Assembly: GCF_921293095.1 (NCBI RefSeq)
Contig: NC_060251.1
Span: 89,204,566-89,268,565, forward strand
DNA length: 64,000 bases
Source of the DNA: Ischnura elegans
Lineage: Eukaryota; Arthropoda; Insecta; Odonata; Coenagrionidae
Direction of reading: 5' to 3'
The notes below the pieces were generated by a model that ran no database searches, had not been told where the DNA came from, and saw only the letters and a list, made by a program, of their open reading frames with translations. The position numbers and the translations under genes are program-made. Shown piece by piece: positions 25,960 to 36,370 of the stretch. Numbering within the stretch: the first letter of the stretch is position 1; each line of letters starts with the position of its first letter.

Positions 25960-26275
25960 AGTTTGGTGGCTAGAGTTTTGGGTCACCCGCTCATGGTTTG
26001 GTGGGCCCCGGGTTCAAATCCCGGTATCGGCGAAGATATATCAGGATTTGCACAACACTCTCTTGAGGGCTGTGTGTAGAGTACATCAGGTGGAACATTG
26101 TCCGTCCGATGGGATGCAAAGCCGTGGCGTCCTTGACGCACTCTTTACGAACTGGCAAATGCCAACACCAGGTTTCTCTCCACAATCCCTTTCCTACCGT
26201 TTCCTCGTCGCGCATGTGGCTTGAGATTTTGGTACCCTTCTCTAAATACATGGTCCCTGGCCATGTCTAAATATC
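25960..26275 (+). repeat. tRNA-derived SINE-like repeat
   Basis: An A-box-like TGGCTAGAGTTTTGG begins at about 25966 and B-box GGTTCAAATCC is at 26011-26021, about 45 bp later, followed by a CCGGTATCGGCG stretch. The body is shared with the copy at 21710-21960. It is a SINE rather than a tRNA gene because no acceptor stem closes. Confidence 0.65.
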
Positions 26276-26384
26276 TAAATATCCGAGAATGAAACTATTG
26301 AAAATTTGCCATTTTTCACTTTTGTTTCTTTAAAAATATTTACATTTGGCATTTATATGATGAGGTGGCTTTAATTATGTAACT

Positions 26385-26470
26385 TTCGGCCTCGGTGGAG
26401 GATGGGATAAATCCTAACCTAATATTCCGAAGATCGCGGGTTCGAGTTCCGGACATGGGTGTGTGTGATT
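26385..26470 (+). repeat. tRNA-like SINE head
   Basis: CTCGGTGGAGGATGGGATAA followed by a strong B-box GGTTCGAGTTCC at 26439-26450. This is a tRNA-derived promoter region without a closed cloverleaf. Confidence 0.55.
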
Positions 26471-26574
26471 GTTTGTTGTTGATAGCTTTAACTTCCAATG
26501 TAAAAGTCATATTGTGCTGTTTTCGGGGGTAATTGAGATGAATTTAAAAAAATTTTAAACAAATAAAAAAAATT

Positions 26575-27085
26575 GTCATCCTCATCATTAGTCAACGTTC
26601 CTAAGATTGGTTTGACGCAGCTTTTCATTTCTCTCTCATGTTGCTAACCTTTTTATAGCGACGTGTTTTTCCTCTTTTATATCCTTTATAACGTGCCCTA
26701 TTGCCTTGCCCTTTTTCCCTCCCACTAGTCCTTCAGCGATTGTCTTCATCAGGCCATCATGCCTAAAAATGTGGCCAACTAAGTTGTCCAGTCTTCTGCT
26801 TACGGTTTTATGGATACTTCTCTTTTCTCCCACTCTTCTTAACACTTCCCCGTTGCTTACACGGCCGATCCATTTTATCATCATCATTATTCGGTAGCAT
26901 CACATTTCGAATGCTTTCACTCTTAACTTCTCTGCTGCTGTCAACGTCCAAGCCTCGCTTCCATAGAGAAACGAACGAGAAATATCCGTTTTTTGACCTG
27001 CTTATGAATGAAGTCCCTGTTTCGTCGATGCATAAGAAAATATTCTCCTTGGTTTGTTTTCTCACCTTTAAATCCTTCTGAAGAA
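26575..27085 (-). mobile_element. LINE 3' end (family 2), degenerate
   Basis: The minus strand carries the C-terminal part of a non-LTR reverse-transcriptase protein: motifs RVSNGEVLRRVGEKRS, GHIFRHDGLMKTI and VGGKKGKA are readable in 26636-26887, with frameshifts upstream. The 3' end runs into a CATCATCAT-type repeat and a GTTGACTAATG motif like the copy at 33035. It is 5'-truncated. Confidence 0.8.
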
Positions 27086-28754
27086 AACCAAGATACCTAC
27101 ATGGGGGAGAGATATCTCAAGTCCGACTCAAAAGGTGAGAGATTTGAATAAAATTGATAGAGTGATAAATGAGGAGATACATCAAAGAAGAAGGGATGAA
27201 AGGTAGCTATGGAGCACCATAAAAAGGAATGACTCGATGGATATGCCGCCATGTCATGAGACACAATAATCACGAAAGAAATATAATGATGGGTAAATGC
27301 AAAGGGAATAGTACCCTGATGAAGGTCATTGTATAAAAATTTTGTGAAAGCAAAGGAGGACGGAACGAAGAAGATATCTTTTGAAGCTAGCTGATGTTAG
27401 ATGCCAATAACCCTTAGCGACGGAAGAAGGGAACAGGGTATTCATTTGGGTTCTATAACCAGAAAATACGGTTTAGAGAACTAAAGGTAAAAACTTGAAG
27501 AAGGGAAAGAATGGATAGCTGCATTGTAGCAACCTTTCCATTGCAGGGCTAGGAATGAATGGGGCTGTGGGTATCGAAAGGATTGCCATTATCTCTCAAC
27601 GATCCCATTGAAGATCATTAACCTTTCGGCAGTCGCAATATTAGAATTGCTGAGTTCAGGCGCAATGTGTCTGACAGGCACAGATAGAAAAAAACATCAT
27701 TAACTCTTAGTATGGCTCAGTGGTACATCTTTTAAGTTTATAGCAACATCATTAGTGTAAACGAAGACTTAAATGATGTCATATTTGGAATGTATATACC
27801 CCTTTACACACCTTCATATGGCCCCAGACACAGTGGCGCCTAAAATCCCCCTTAACTCCTAGCTGCGCCCCTGCCCGGACCGATCCAGCAAGGTGCGATT
27901 TAACATGCACTTTAGGCTTATAAGTATTATGATATGTAATGTATTTAAGCATGTGAATTCTATAAGATCAGTGTTTTTTTTTTACTTTGCTAACTTAGTT
28001 AGCTAATAATGCTTTTATTTTGCTTTATCGTGCCATTATTTTTTTTAAATATGGTGACTTATCCTTCACTGATTTGTTGGAATAAATGCGAAAAGCAAAA
28101 GGCTGCATAGGACATATGAAAAAAAACAGCTGCTATAAGCGCCAAGGGTCTAAATCGCCTAGTGGCGCGAAGAAATGCAAAATCACTTGCGCTGTGGCTG
28201 TCAGACCCATTGCGCCCGACGGAAGATTAAGGAACTACAGGAACTACTTGAAAATGGAGAAATGGAGACTATTAATACTGTAAAATTATGAAAGAATGAG
28301 GTTGCGGGTACCAAAAGGATTGTGCTATGCGGCTATTAGCCATCCCAGCAAAGATGACCAGATAGGACATAAGGAAATAGCTTTGGAAAGGTGAAAAATA
28401 AGGCTTTAAAATAATTTTCACCGATATAATAATAGAGGGTTCTTCTGTAGGCCACTAATTCTGTTGTCTTCCACCGCAAATTCAAATGGACTTACAAATG
28501 TCGCCACTAGTGTCGCTTGCGAGCAGTGCGATCCGAATTCCACGGAGAATGAAGCTTAATTAGGACTGTGATTAATATTTGTGATTGTGTGACTTATCAA
28601 ATTAATAACTTTTCCATAGAAATGCTCATGATATCAAAAATACATTAAAAATGAGTCGGTCCCTCTGCATTCATGACCGCGCACGGAAATTTGAAAACTT
28701 ATTTAAATGATCCCAAAATGGCAGCTAAAACTAAGCTCCAGTGAGACGTATTGG
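27086..28754. other. Non-coding stretch with LINE-like debris
   Basis: No gene recognised. 27130-27560 contains purine-rich plus-strand sequence with a GAATGGATAGCTGCA end reminiscent of LINE family 2, too degraded to call. 27825-27880 resembles the end of the small repeat at 4308-4575. A frame at 28086-28283 lacks any domain. Confidence 0.35.
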
Positions 28755-29065
28755 TGTCTTCTCTGTGTAATAAAATTGATAGGAATCGGTAAGATTGGGA
28801 CATTGACCGCAGGAGGGTAGTCATGAGTGGAGGCATTGGAAATATGACGCTACCAAAGAATCATGAAAATAAAATGGATGAACCGCGTAAGTAACGAGGA
28901 AGTACTTAGTTTGCCAAGAATGGCAAGGGACGTCCCCGAATGAGTTGCATAGGACACGTTATAAAATATGTTAAAGAGAAGAAATACGTCTCTATTAGAA
29001 GAATAGCGGATATGAGAGCGGAAAGGATAGCTGCCTTTTCAATTCTACCTAACTAAGAGAGAAGT
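28755..29065 (+). mobile_element. Very degenerate LINE 3' fragment (family 2-like)
   Basis: Blocks equivalent to the LINE family 2 C-terminus remain, such as GAAAATAAAATGGATGAACC, GGCAAGGGACGTCCC and AAAGAGAAGAAATACGTCTC, followed by GCGGAAAGGATAGCTGCC. Numerous stops and shifts show it is an old copy. Confidence 0.55.
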
Positions 29066-29347
29066 CTATCACACTTGATGGATGACGTTATGATAGCCCG
29101 GTAAAAATGCTACTGAGATCAAACGAAATGGTCAAGATTGAATTAAAAAAATCGAATTTGGGTCGAAACTAAAAGAAATCAATATTTTCGATTTTTTACC
29201 ATTAAAACTAGATTTTAATCGAAAACAATATTTTCCATTACTACGTCAGACCAATCTTCGGATTGTTGGCTAATAATGATTATGTTGGAAAGAAGGCTTC
29301 CGCGGAGTGGTGTCGATACAGTTGGTCAAGTATTACCTTTGTCACTA

Positions 29348-30072
29348 CTTGTCGCATCATATGCTCAGCAGTCCATACCACCTTTTTATCTCTGTGGATT
29401 TTTCGCACAATAATAATCATTATTAATGATTGGCTGCTTCCAGGTTCTCTCTCGCGTCTGTTCATCTCAGGCGACGACATGTTTAGTTGCAGTTTGCTTC
29501 TTCAGGTCCGAAGTGTAGGATGCAGTTGGTGATTTCCTCATATGCCCTTTCTTCAGCCGGGGACCGGTTCGTTTTGGTGTGCTTTCAATAACACCGGATA
29601 GCAATTAAAAATAGGCAGTTTCGTACCTCAGCCATCGCCGAACACACATTGAGCAGACCGAAACGCAATGTAAATGTGGTAGAAGCAAGATTAATCAAAA
29701 AAGGAAAGACGCTATCATCCGAGACTCATTGGAGAAGCCATCGAAATAAAAAAAACCCAAATAATTTCAATAGAGAAGATGGCTACACTACACTGCCCAG
29801 CGGTTCGGAACGAGTTTTCAGCGAAAACAAGAAAGCGTACCAAAACGAACCGGCCCCCAGCTGAAGGAAAGGTGTTTAAGGAAATCACCACCTGCATCCT
29901 ACACTTCGGACCTGAAGAAGCAATCTGCAACGAAACATGTCGTCGCTTGAGATGAAAAGACGCGGGACGCGAGAACCTGGAAGCAGCCAATCATTAATAA
30001 TGATTATGATTGTGCGAAAAATCCTCAGAGATAAAAAGGTGGTATGGACTGCTGAGCATATGATGCGACAAG
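29348..30072. mobile_element. Penelope-like element remnant with inverted arms
   Basis: The left arm (29348-29586) and right arm (29831-30072) are inverted copies of about 240 bp sharing GGTATGGACTGCTGAGCATA, ATCCTACACTTCGGACC and ACCAAAACGAACCGG. Between them, plus strand, is a short coding remnant ending FNREDGY (about 29758-29790), the motif also present near the C-terminus of the Penelope-like protein at 54424-55092. Each arm has a CTGAAGA ... GAAAC ... GTC string (right arm about 29901-29944) discussed in the findings. The copy has lost nearly all its coding sequence. Confidence 0.7.
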
Positions 30073-30177
30073 CAGTCCAAATCGTGGGCGCAGCGCCACA
30101 GCCGGAGAGCGAAGCCCGAACTTTGAAAACGCAGATCTGTTCGCTTGGAGGTGTCCGGTATAGTCCTCATATTTCCA

Positions 30178-30262
30178 CGGTAGCTTAACTGGCTAAAGTA
30201 CTCGACCGCAAATCGGGAGATCCGGGTTCGTATCCAAGTCAAGGCGAATGTTTTTTTTTTCT
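30178..30262 (+). repeat. tRNA-derived SINE-like repeat with intact pol III boxes
   Basis: A-box TAGCTTAACTGG at 30181-30192 and B-box GGTTCGTATCC at 30225-30235 have tRNA-like spacing. A run of T at about 30250-30259 could terminate pol III. The 5' and 3' ends do not pair as an acceptor stem, so this is a SINE head or tRNA pseudogene. Confidence 0.6.
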
Positions 30263-30311
30263 CTTTGGATTTTTCGCACAATTTTTCCGTCGCGGGTGAC
30301 ACCGTAAATTT

Positions 30312-30620
30312 ATCACCGTGGCTCAGGGGCGCAGCTATGAATAATGGCTTGGGGTGGGGGGTTTCGGAGCAACTAATACTGGAGGTGTGGGGAGTATGGA
30401 ATATCCGCCAGGGTAAGCGGGAGGTGCGGAGGCCCACAAAGAAAAATGTTTCAAAATGGTGAGTTTTAAGGCCTTCGGAAGGATATTTTGTTAAACCTAA
30501 CGCTATTTAATAAGTAAAATTAATCCAATTAAGCATAATGCATCGAACTTAAAAATTTCTCTGAGCTTTTGGGAAGGTTTTATGCCCCAAACCTCCCTCG
30601 CTGCACCACTGCCGTGGCTA
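30312..30620. repeat. Short interspersed repeat with inverted ends
   Basis: Begins GGCTCAGGGGCGCAGC and ends CGCTGCACCACTGCCGTGGC, an inverted pair, with AT-rich middle and G-rich or C-rich borders. It resembles the element at 4308-4575. Non-coding. Confidence 0.5.
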
Positions 30621-30719
30621 GTCCCGGTATACTTAAGTGATAATGATCCTAGCATTGCACCATTATGAATGAATGTTTCTCTATCCGGCCATATGTATGT
30701 TGCAGGTGGCGGGATATTA

Positions 30720-31110
30720 AGAAGGAGGCTACGACAAAGGTTGGTGGGCTGGGAGGGGAGTTAGGTGTGGGACGTTGGGAGGGGTGATGTAAGCTCGGCG
30801 GTTTGAGTTGTCTTCGAGTGAGAGAGAGGAGAGATGGGATGTTGAGGAAAGTCGAGGGCTGACCGTGTGGGAAGCGAGAGAGGAGGACGGAGGGTTTGTA
30901 TTCGCCCTTGGCAGGGTCGAGAACCGCGAGTGGCATTATACAGTGTCGGTTCAAGAGGGACGAGTCCGTTGGGGGGGGAAGGGAGGTAGGGAGATTCACG
31001 TTTGGGCGTGGTGCTCTTCACCCCGAGGGGGTACATTTGGGCGAACGGTGGTACCGGACAGAATAAATAGGGGAGGAAGGGTTGAGAGTGGGAGGGGGGT
31101 GTGAACTTGA
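30720..31110. other. Purine-rich GC-rich stretch
   Basis: The plus strand is strongly purine-rich (many GGGAGG, GAGAGA and GGGGG runs) with frames open on both strands from composition. No domain or repeat relationship was recognised. Confidence 0.35.
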
Positions 31111-33034
31111 AAAGTTTTGGCTGGGCCGAGAGATTGAAACAAGGTTCGCTGAACTCTCTTTCTGCTTTCCGGGCGATCGAAAAATTACGACCATGAAGGG
31201 AAAGGTGATGCCACCGCTGAAGCGGGCTTCCGAGATGTTTTGGGGTTGAGGAATGCTGGATGGGAAAAGAAAAATTTCCGGTATTTGGTTACCGGATTTT
31301 ATTTTTCATCTTTCTCTCGCACCGGCCAGAAGTTAGCCCGATAAAATTATTCACACCGCATCACAGAATAAATGGTATTTATCATTCCTTGATGTTTGGT
31401 TAAGTTGAGCTCAACATCTACAAATGAATATCAACGAATATGGAAAACAGTTTAAGAAAACAATCATAATTTATTTGACCTTGAAGATGGTTGTAAAATT
31501 AATCGAAACGTTGGCAAAAGCAGAAAAAAATTGGAAATATCATAAATAAACTTATTGAATACTCATATAATTTAACTATATTAATCTTTAGTATTCAGCA
31601 ATGAAATATTCTAGATACCTCAACAAATAGCTGATGCATTACTATCGTTTTTCATGATGTTTTTCGCTATCCATGCTTTCTTTTCACAACCAAAGCATGT
31701 GTTTCAGTTACTTTGTATTCCATTAAACTATGTAATGCAGTTGCACCAAATGATACATAAACAGCGCTTGAGTTTACTTTCGCTTTTTTATGGATGATAA
31801 GGTGATATTAATTATTAATTTTTTCCATACTGACTGCAAAAGTGTTGGATATGTGTAGTAAGCTATCAATCATTTTCCACATCCTCTCTTAAAAATGGAC
31901 ACCTTATCATGCATTACGTAACAATGAGATTTTGCTTACATGTCTGCTGAAGATAGTCTTCCGTTAATGATAAAATACCCCAAACAGTACTTCAATTATG
32001 ATTGATTGGGTTGGTAGCTTCTTTTCAACTTTCCGGTAATTAACTATGTGCAGGCAAATTCAACGGTAACATTTACAATTATTTACGTCTTTAATAGAAA
32101 AAATAGGATTTAATGGACATTCGAAACGAAATTTCCGTTCTGGTCTACTTAGTCCTGTCACTACCGCATAGTATAATATAAGAAAATGTCTCTGTTTTTA
32201 TTTGTGGAATTCCATAGCGCGCATTAAGTGAATTTAAAACTTTTTTCACAGTCCCTCGTCCCTTTATTTCGTTATTTTTCTAAATTTTTGAAGCTTTTGA
32301 CAAAACCTACAGGAAAAGTCTGTTAAACTTGGGCATTAAGTACTAAATCCTGATAAAATTACTCTCCACGCAAAACTTTGAAATAAATTTAATGAATTAT
32401 CTGATTTCTATCTTGAGAGAAATTGGTGTAAGACATGCTGTATTATCCTCTCTCATATTCGCCACCAGTGGTTATAGTTAAGCATGAGATGACGTCTTTG
32501 CACGGGAGAAATATTTTATTATGGATCCTATGATATCGTTTTTACATCATATTCACAAATTTCAGTCTTTTCTTCAATGAAAGCTATGTAATCAATCCTT
32601 GGCCTCAATTCTTTCAGCTGTATCACCCCATAATCAGTAAATTCAAATGTATTCGATGCCATACTATACACCATATAAAGCGGCAAACCAATATTGTAAC
32701 TCTATTCCATAGAATCCGTGAAACTCCCATTCAAATCCGTATTCAAAGAGATTCTATACAATATCAAATCCATTACACAGATGATTGAATGTTATCTTTG
32801 ATCAGTATGCACTCTCTCTAAAGTATGTCATTTGGCTTGACCGATATCCGTCATTTGGTCGGAGCTTGTATTTGCTCTTTGAACCTCCCTAGAAAAATAT
32901 TTAGTGGTCATCAACGGAATGAGAATCTCTTGAAACACCCGCGTCAATTAGAACCTCTGTATTAATCAGTAAATGAGTTTGTATCCATTTTATTTTCCAA
33001 ACTTATCTTCCATCCCGTTAAATTCATCGGACGT
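31111..33034. other. AT-rich intron or intergenic sequence
   Basis: No gene recognised. Around 31478-31530 there is a short Penelope-like tail motif (TTGAAGATGG ... CGAAACGTTGG), treated in the findings. Confidence 0.4.
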
Positions 33035-33756
33035 TCATCATCATCACTGGTCAACAATCCTAGGATTGATTTGACGCAGCTCTCCACTCAGTTCTCCTAT
33101 CAGCTAATCTTTTCACACCTACGTATTTCTTCTCTTTCACATCTCTCTTTACTTGTTCCATATATTTTGTTCGAGGTCTTCCTTTTCCATTCTTGCCTCC
33201 AACTTGTCCTTCGACGATTGTCTTCATCAGGCCATCATGTCTCAAGATGTGGCCTATAAGGTTGTTCCGTCTTCTTATTAAGGTTTTCATGAGGCTTTTC
33301 TTCTCTCCTACTCTTCTTAGGACTTCCTCGTTACTAACTCGGTCGATCCATTTGATTTTCATCATTCTTCTGAAGCAACACATTTCAAAGGCCTCTATCC
33401 TTGATTTCTCCGCTGCGGTCATTGTCCATGCCTCGCTTCCGTATAGGAGCGTACTCCAGGTGTAGGTTCTTATGAATTGTTTCTTTACTTCCATATTTAA
33501 GTTTCCCGCTGTAAGCAGGTCTCTCTTTTGGTGGAATGCTCTCTTCGCCTGGGCTATTCTGCTGATAATTTCTTTCTTGCTTCTCCCGTCACTTGCTATC
33601 TTGCTTCCCAAATAACAGAATTCATCCACCTCTATCAGTTTTTGCCTCCCTATTTTAATGTTGGTCTTGACTTCTTCTCTTCTGCTGCATGCTAAGATCT
33701 TGGTTTTCTTCGTGCTTATTTTCAGTTGATATCTACTTAATACCCTACCCATATTA
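33035..33756 (-). mobile_element. LINE family 2, 3' third with intact C-terminal reading frame
   Basis: A 230-residue frame (33752-33060) is uninterrupted. It encodes the region after the reverse-transcriptase palm: KISTKKTKILAC, a YLGSKI motif, LLYGSEAWTMT, a Cys/Arg/Met region, RVSNEEVLRRVGEKKSLM, GHILRHDGLMKTI, and a C-terminus ending EWRAASNQS before a stop. This is typical of RTE-like insect LINEs, though clade assignment is by recollection. After the stop, a 25-nt tail leads into a TGATGATGATG repeat at 33035, the usual 3' end of such elements. The 5' end is truncated near 33756. The last 140 bp differ from the nested copy at 46778-46921 by a single base, so the family was active recently. 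Confidence 0.9.
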
Positions 33757-34504
33757 ACCAGAATAATAATGGAGGTTTTTTATGTTTTTTAGCATGATAA
33801 GTACCTATTTTTCAATAGGATTATGTATGTCTGTATACGGGCATTTTCTACAGCGAATAAAGTCATTTTTCAATAAAATTTCGTGAAGGACCCTTGAAAC
33901 TAGAACACTGATCCACCTTTTCAACCAGTTGTTCGCTCTCAGTCAACGCAATTCCCGCCTGGATATTTTTGGAAAATTTAAAAGCCACAATTTTGTTGAA
34001 CATTTCACTAAAGTAATCCAGAATGATAGGTGACGAACATTCAGCATGTGATACACACACAATGTCTAAGATACCGTTGAACTGTTTAAGCATAGATACA
34101 GAAGGTAGGGGGAGAAAATCAACAGGATATCGTTTCCCAACTCAGATAGTATGCTAAAAGATAAATTTAGCCTGCCCATTGAAGCTCTACATCTGTATGC
34201 CTATGGAAATAATGTTTATTCAGGTGGTACGTGAACCCATTTTTATGGCGCGAGGACAAGGTTATGGATACCCGAAAGGATGCAACCTAGTTCCGCTTGG
34301 TTTCCGTCTCTTGATGAAAAGGTATTGTGTTCATTAATATTTACGTGGCTGTTTGGTTTTGGCCTCACATTTTTATACCGATTTTCAGAATTAAATGGAT
34401 AGCTCTTCATATTTATTACAAATGATTTTTGCAATATGGTTTACTTGAAATCTGTCGCATAAACGATAGTAAAATTCACATCGGTTGTGTTGAGAAAATA
34501 TTCC

Positions 34505-35180
34505 CCAAGTTTGGGAATCGAACCACGAACACTACTCAGGTTTTTTAATTCCAATGCTAATTTTAAATTTTTTCATGTAGCAATAGTTGTTTTTTCTTAA
34601 TGTGAATTTCTCCGTTGTTCGCACGATAAACTTGAAAAAAAAACAAAATTTACCGCCAGGTACGACGTTAGCACGTTAAAGCCCTTATTCCCTTGGGTGG
34701 CCATCATTGACGGGGCTCAAGGGCCCAAGATCTAGCACCATTGAATCTCAGTAAAATTGCCAAGGGAAATTGGAACTTGGATATAACCGTGGTCTGCGTA
34801 ATGGACCGGAACGCAGAGATGAGCCGTATAATTGATTTTTCGTAGCCCGCAGCCACGATGATATACAGTAAAAAGAAATTTATTAACATCAAACCTAAAT
34901 AAAAACGTATTAGTTTGTAATTTGTCGATCCTGCCGTCTGAACGGCCGTCAAAATTACATGAAATACACAGAGTAAAAACTCCCCTGAATCGGGAATCGA
35001 AACACGAACGGAACTAGCTTTCCGGATCACTGCGGAGAACACCTCGCTACCCAGCATCTGGCACCATGAGCCTCGATGCAATTGGCAATGGAATTAGGAA
35101 CCTGGAAAGCATATTCGTCTGAGCATTTTCCCGGAAAGTAGTGGTCCGTGTTTTGATTCCCAGTCCAGGAGGATTGTTTT
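34505..35180. repeat. Cluster of tRNA-like SINE heads
   Basis: Minus-strand B-box-like GTTCGATTCCC is at about 34513-34523 and a second minus-strand B-box-like GTTTCGATTCCC is at about 34991-35002. A plus-strand GTTTTGATTCCC lies near 35150. Each sits next to partial tRNA-like sequence, and the order suggests two or three SINE insertions in opposite orientations. Ends were not determined. Confidence 0.4.
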
Positions 35181-35389
35181 CTCATGACAATTCATATATG
35201 TTCCACCGCCGCTCATGTTTAAGCCTCAAATTATTAAATATTATTGATAGGTATGGTTGTAGCGGTGGTTTGAGTCTCTCAACCGTTTATGAATTCATTG
35301 AAACCGCGTTGCCATCCATAAAAATGACACATTTTAAAATTTATCTTATAAGTCTACAATAAATTTATTTTTAGCTATATCCACAACGA

Positions 35390-36139
35390 TGGCACGAATT
35401 TGCACGGAATGGTCTTAAGCTTTCACTGTCACAGCGATACCATCCATCCGCGGCTTTTTCAGATATTTTTTCCCGCGTCAATAAATGTGAATTTCTGCAA
35501 TATTTTTATTTTGATAGACCAATGGTGAACAAGTAACAGAAAAATGTGGTGCTGTGATTAATTGGATTAAGGTGTATTGTTAAGAGGAACGTGGTATTTT
35601 AAATATTTGTAAGGGGTATGAAATAATGATGCTGTAAATTTAGGTTACGTTTACTGGCGAATAAAATACCATTTTAATAGCCTTCTCTTATTAGAAAATC
35701 ACAGATGCATGAAAGCTATGGATCAAATCAGGAAAAGCCAAAAATTCTATATATTTAAACCTATTTTAATCTGCAGGGTTAATATTTTTATCGTGGCATC
35801 CGTCATTTTTTCCTCTTATACCCAAGACAAAATGGCCATCAGCCTCTTCAATAAGGTTACAATCTCTATTCATTCACATCCTTTGAGTGTAATCCAAATT
35901 TTTACCATCCAACTCAATTTAAAAGTCGAGATTTTTCCAATCCACCAAAGCCTTTCTATTTTCATTTTTTGGTCAAAATTTCATTGAAAAACAGCATATT
36001 TCCAGTTTATCAGTCTAGTTTTTTTAGAAAAAATTATAACATATTCGTTTTTATATGACCACTATTTCTGATATATTATTGGTTTCGATATTTAGTAGGT
36101 ATGTCTTTCTGACTCGCTCATCAATTGTAATGAATCAGT
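35390..36139. other. AT-rich, no feature recognised
   Basis: Only short frames lacking domains, for example 35709-35987. Confidence 0.4.
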
Positions 36140-36370
36140 AGAACGGTAACTTAGTGAGTAGAGTGCTTAGCTGCTTACCGATGGGTTCCGGGTCCAAATC
36201 TCGGTAGAAGCCTTCGGTCACGCCCAAATAAATTACTCGAAGCGTGAGGTGGCCATTTGTGGTTTCTCATCAAGTAGTTAATTTAAAATCAGATATGCTA
36301 CCCTTAGACGCTCAGTGGAAGGTCTAAGTACACGACGGCGTGGGCAACGTTGATTTCTTTTTCACGAGAG
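36140..36370 (+). repeat. tRNA-derived SINE-like repeat
   Basis: A-box-like TAACTTAGTGAG at 36147-36158 and B-box GGTCCAAATC at 36191-36200, followed by CTCGGTAGAAG and a non-tRNA body to about 36370. Confidence 0.55.

Noticed and set aside
26000-26030. Possible functional tRNA genes at the several B-box motifs
   Set aside because: None of the sites closes an acceptor stem or gives a full cloverleaf by eye, and they are attached to SINE-like bodies.
30649-31104. Long overlapping frames on both strands
   Set aside because: They arise from a purine-rich GC-rich stretch with few stop codons; no domain and no splice structure.
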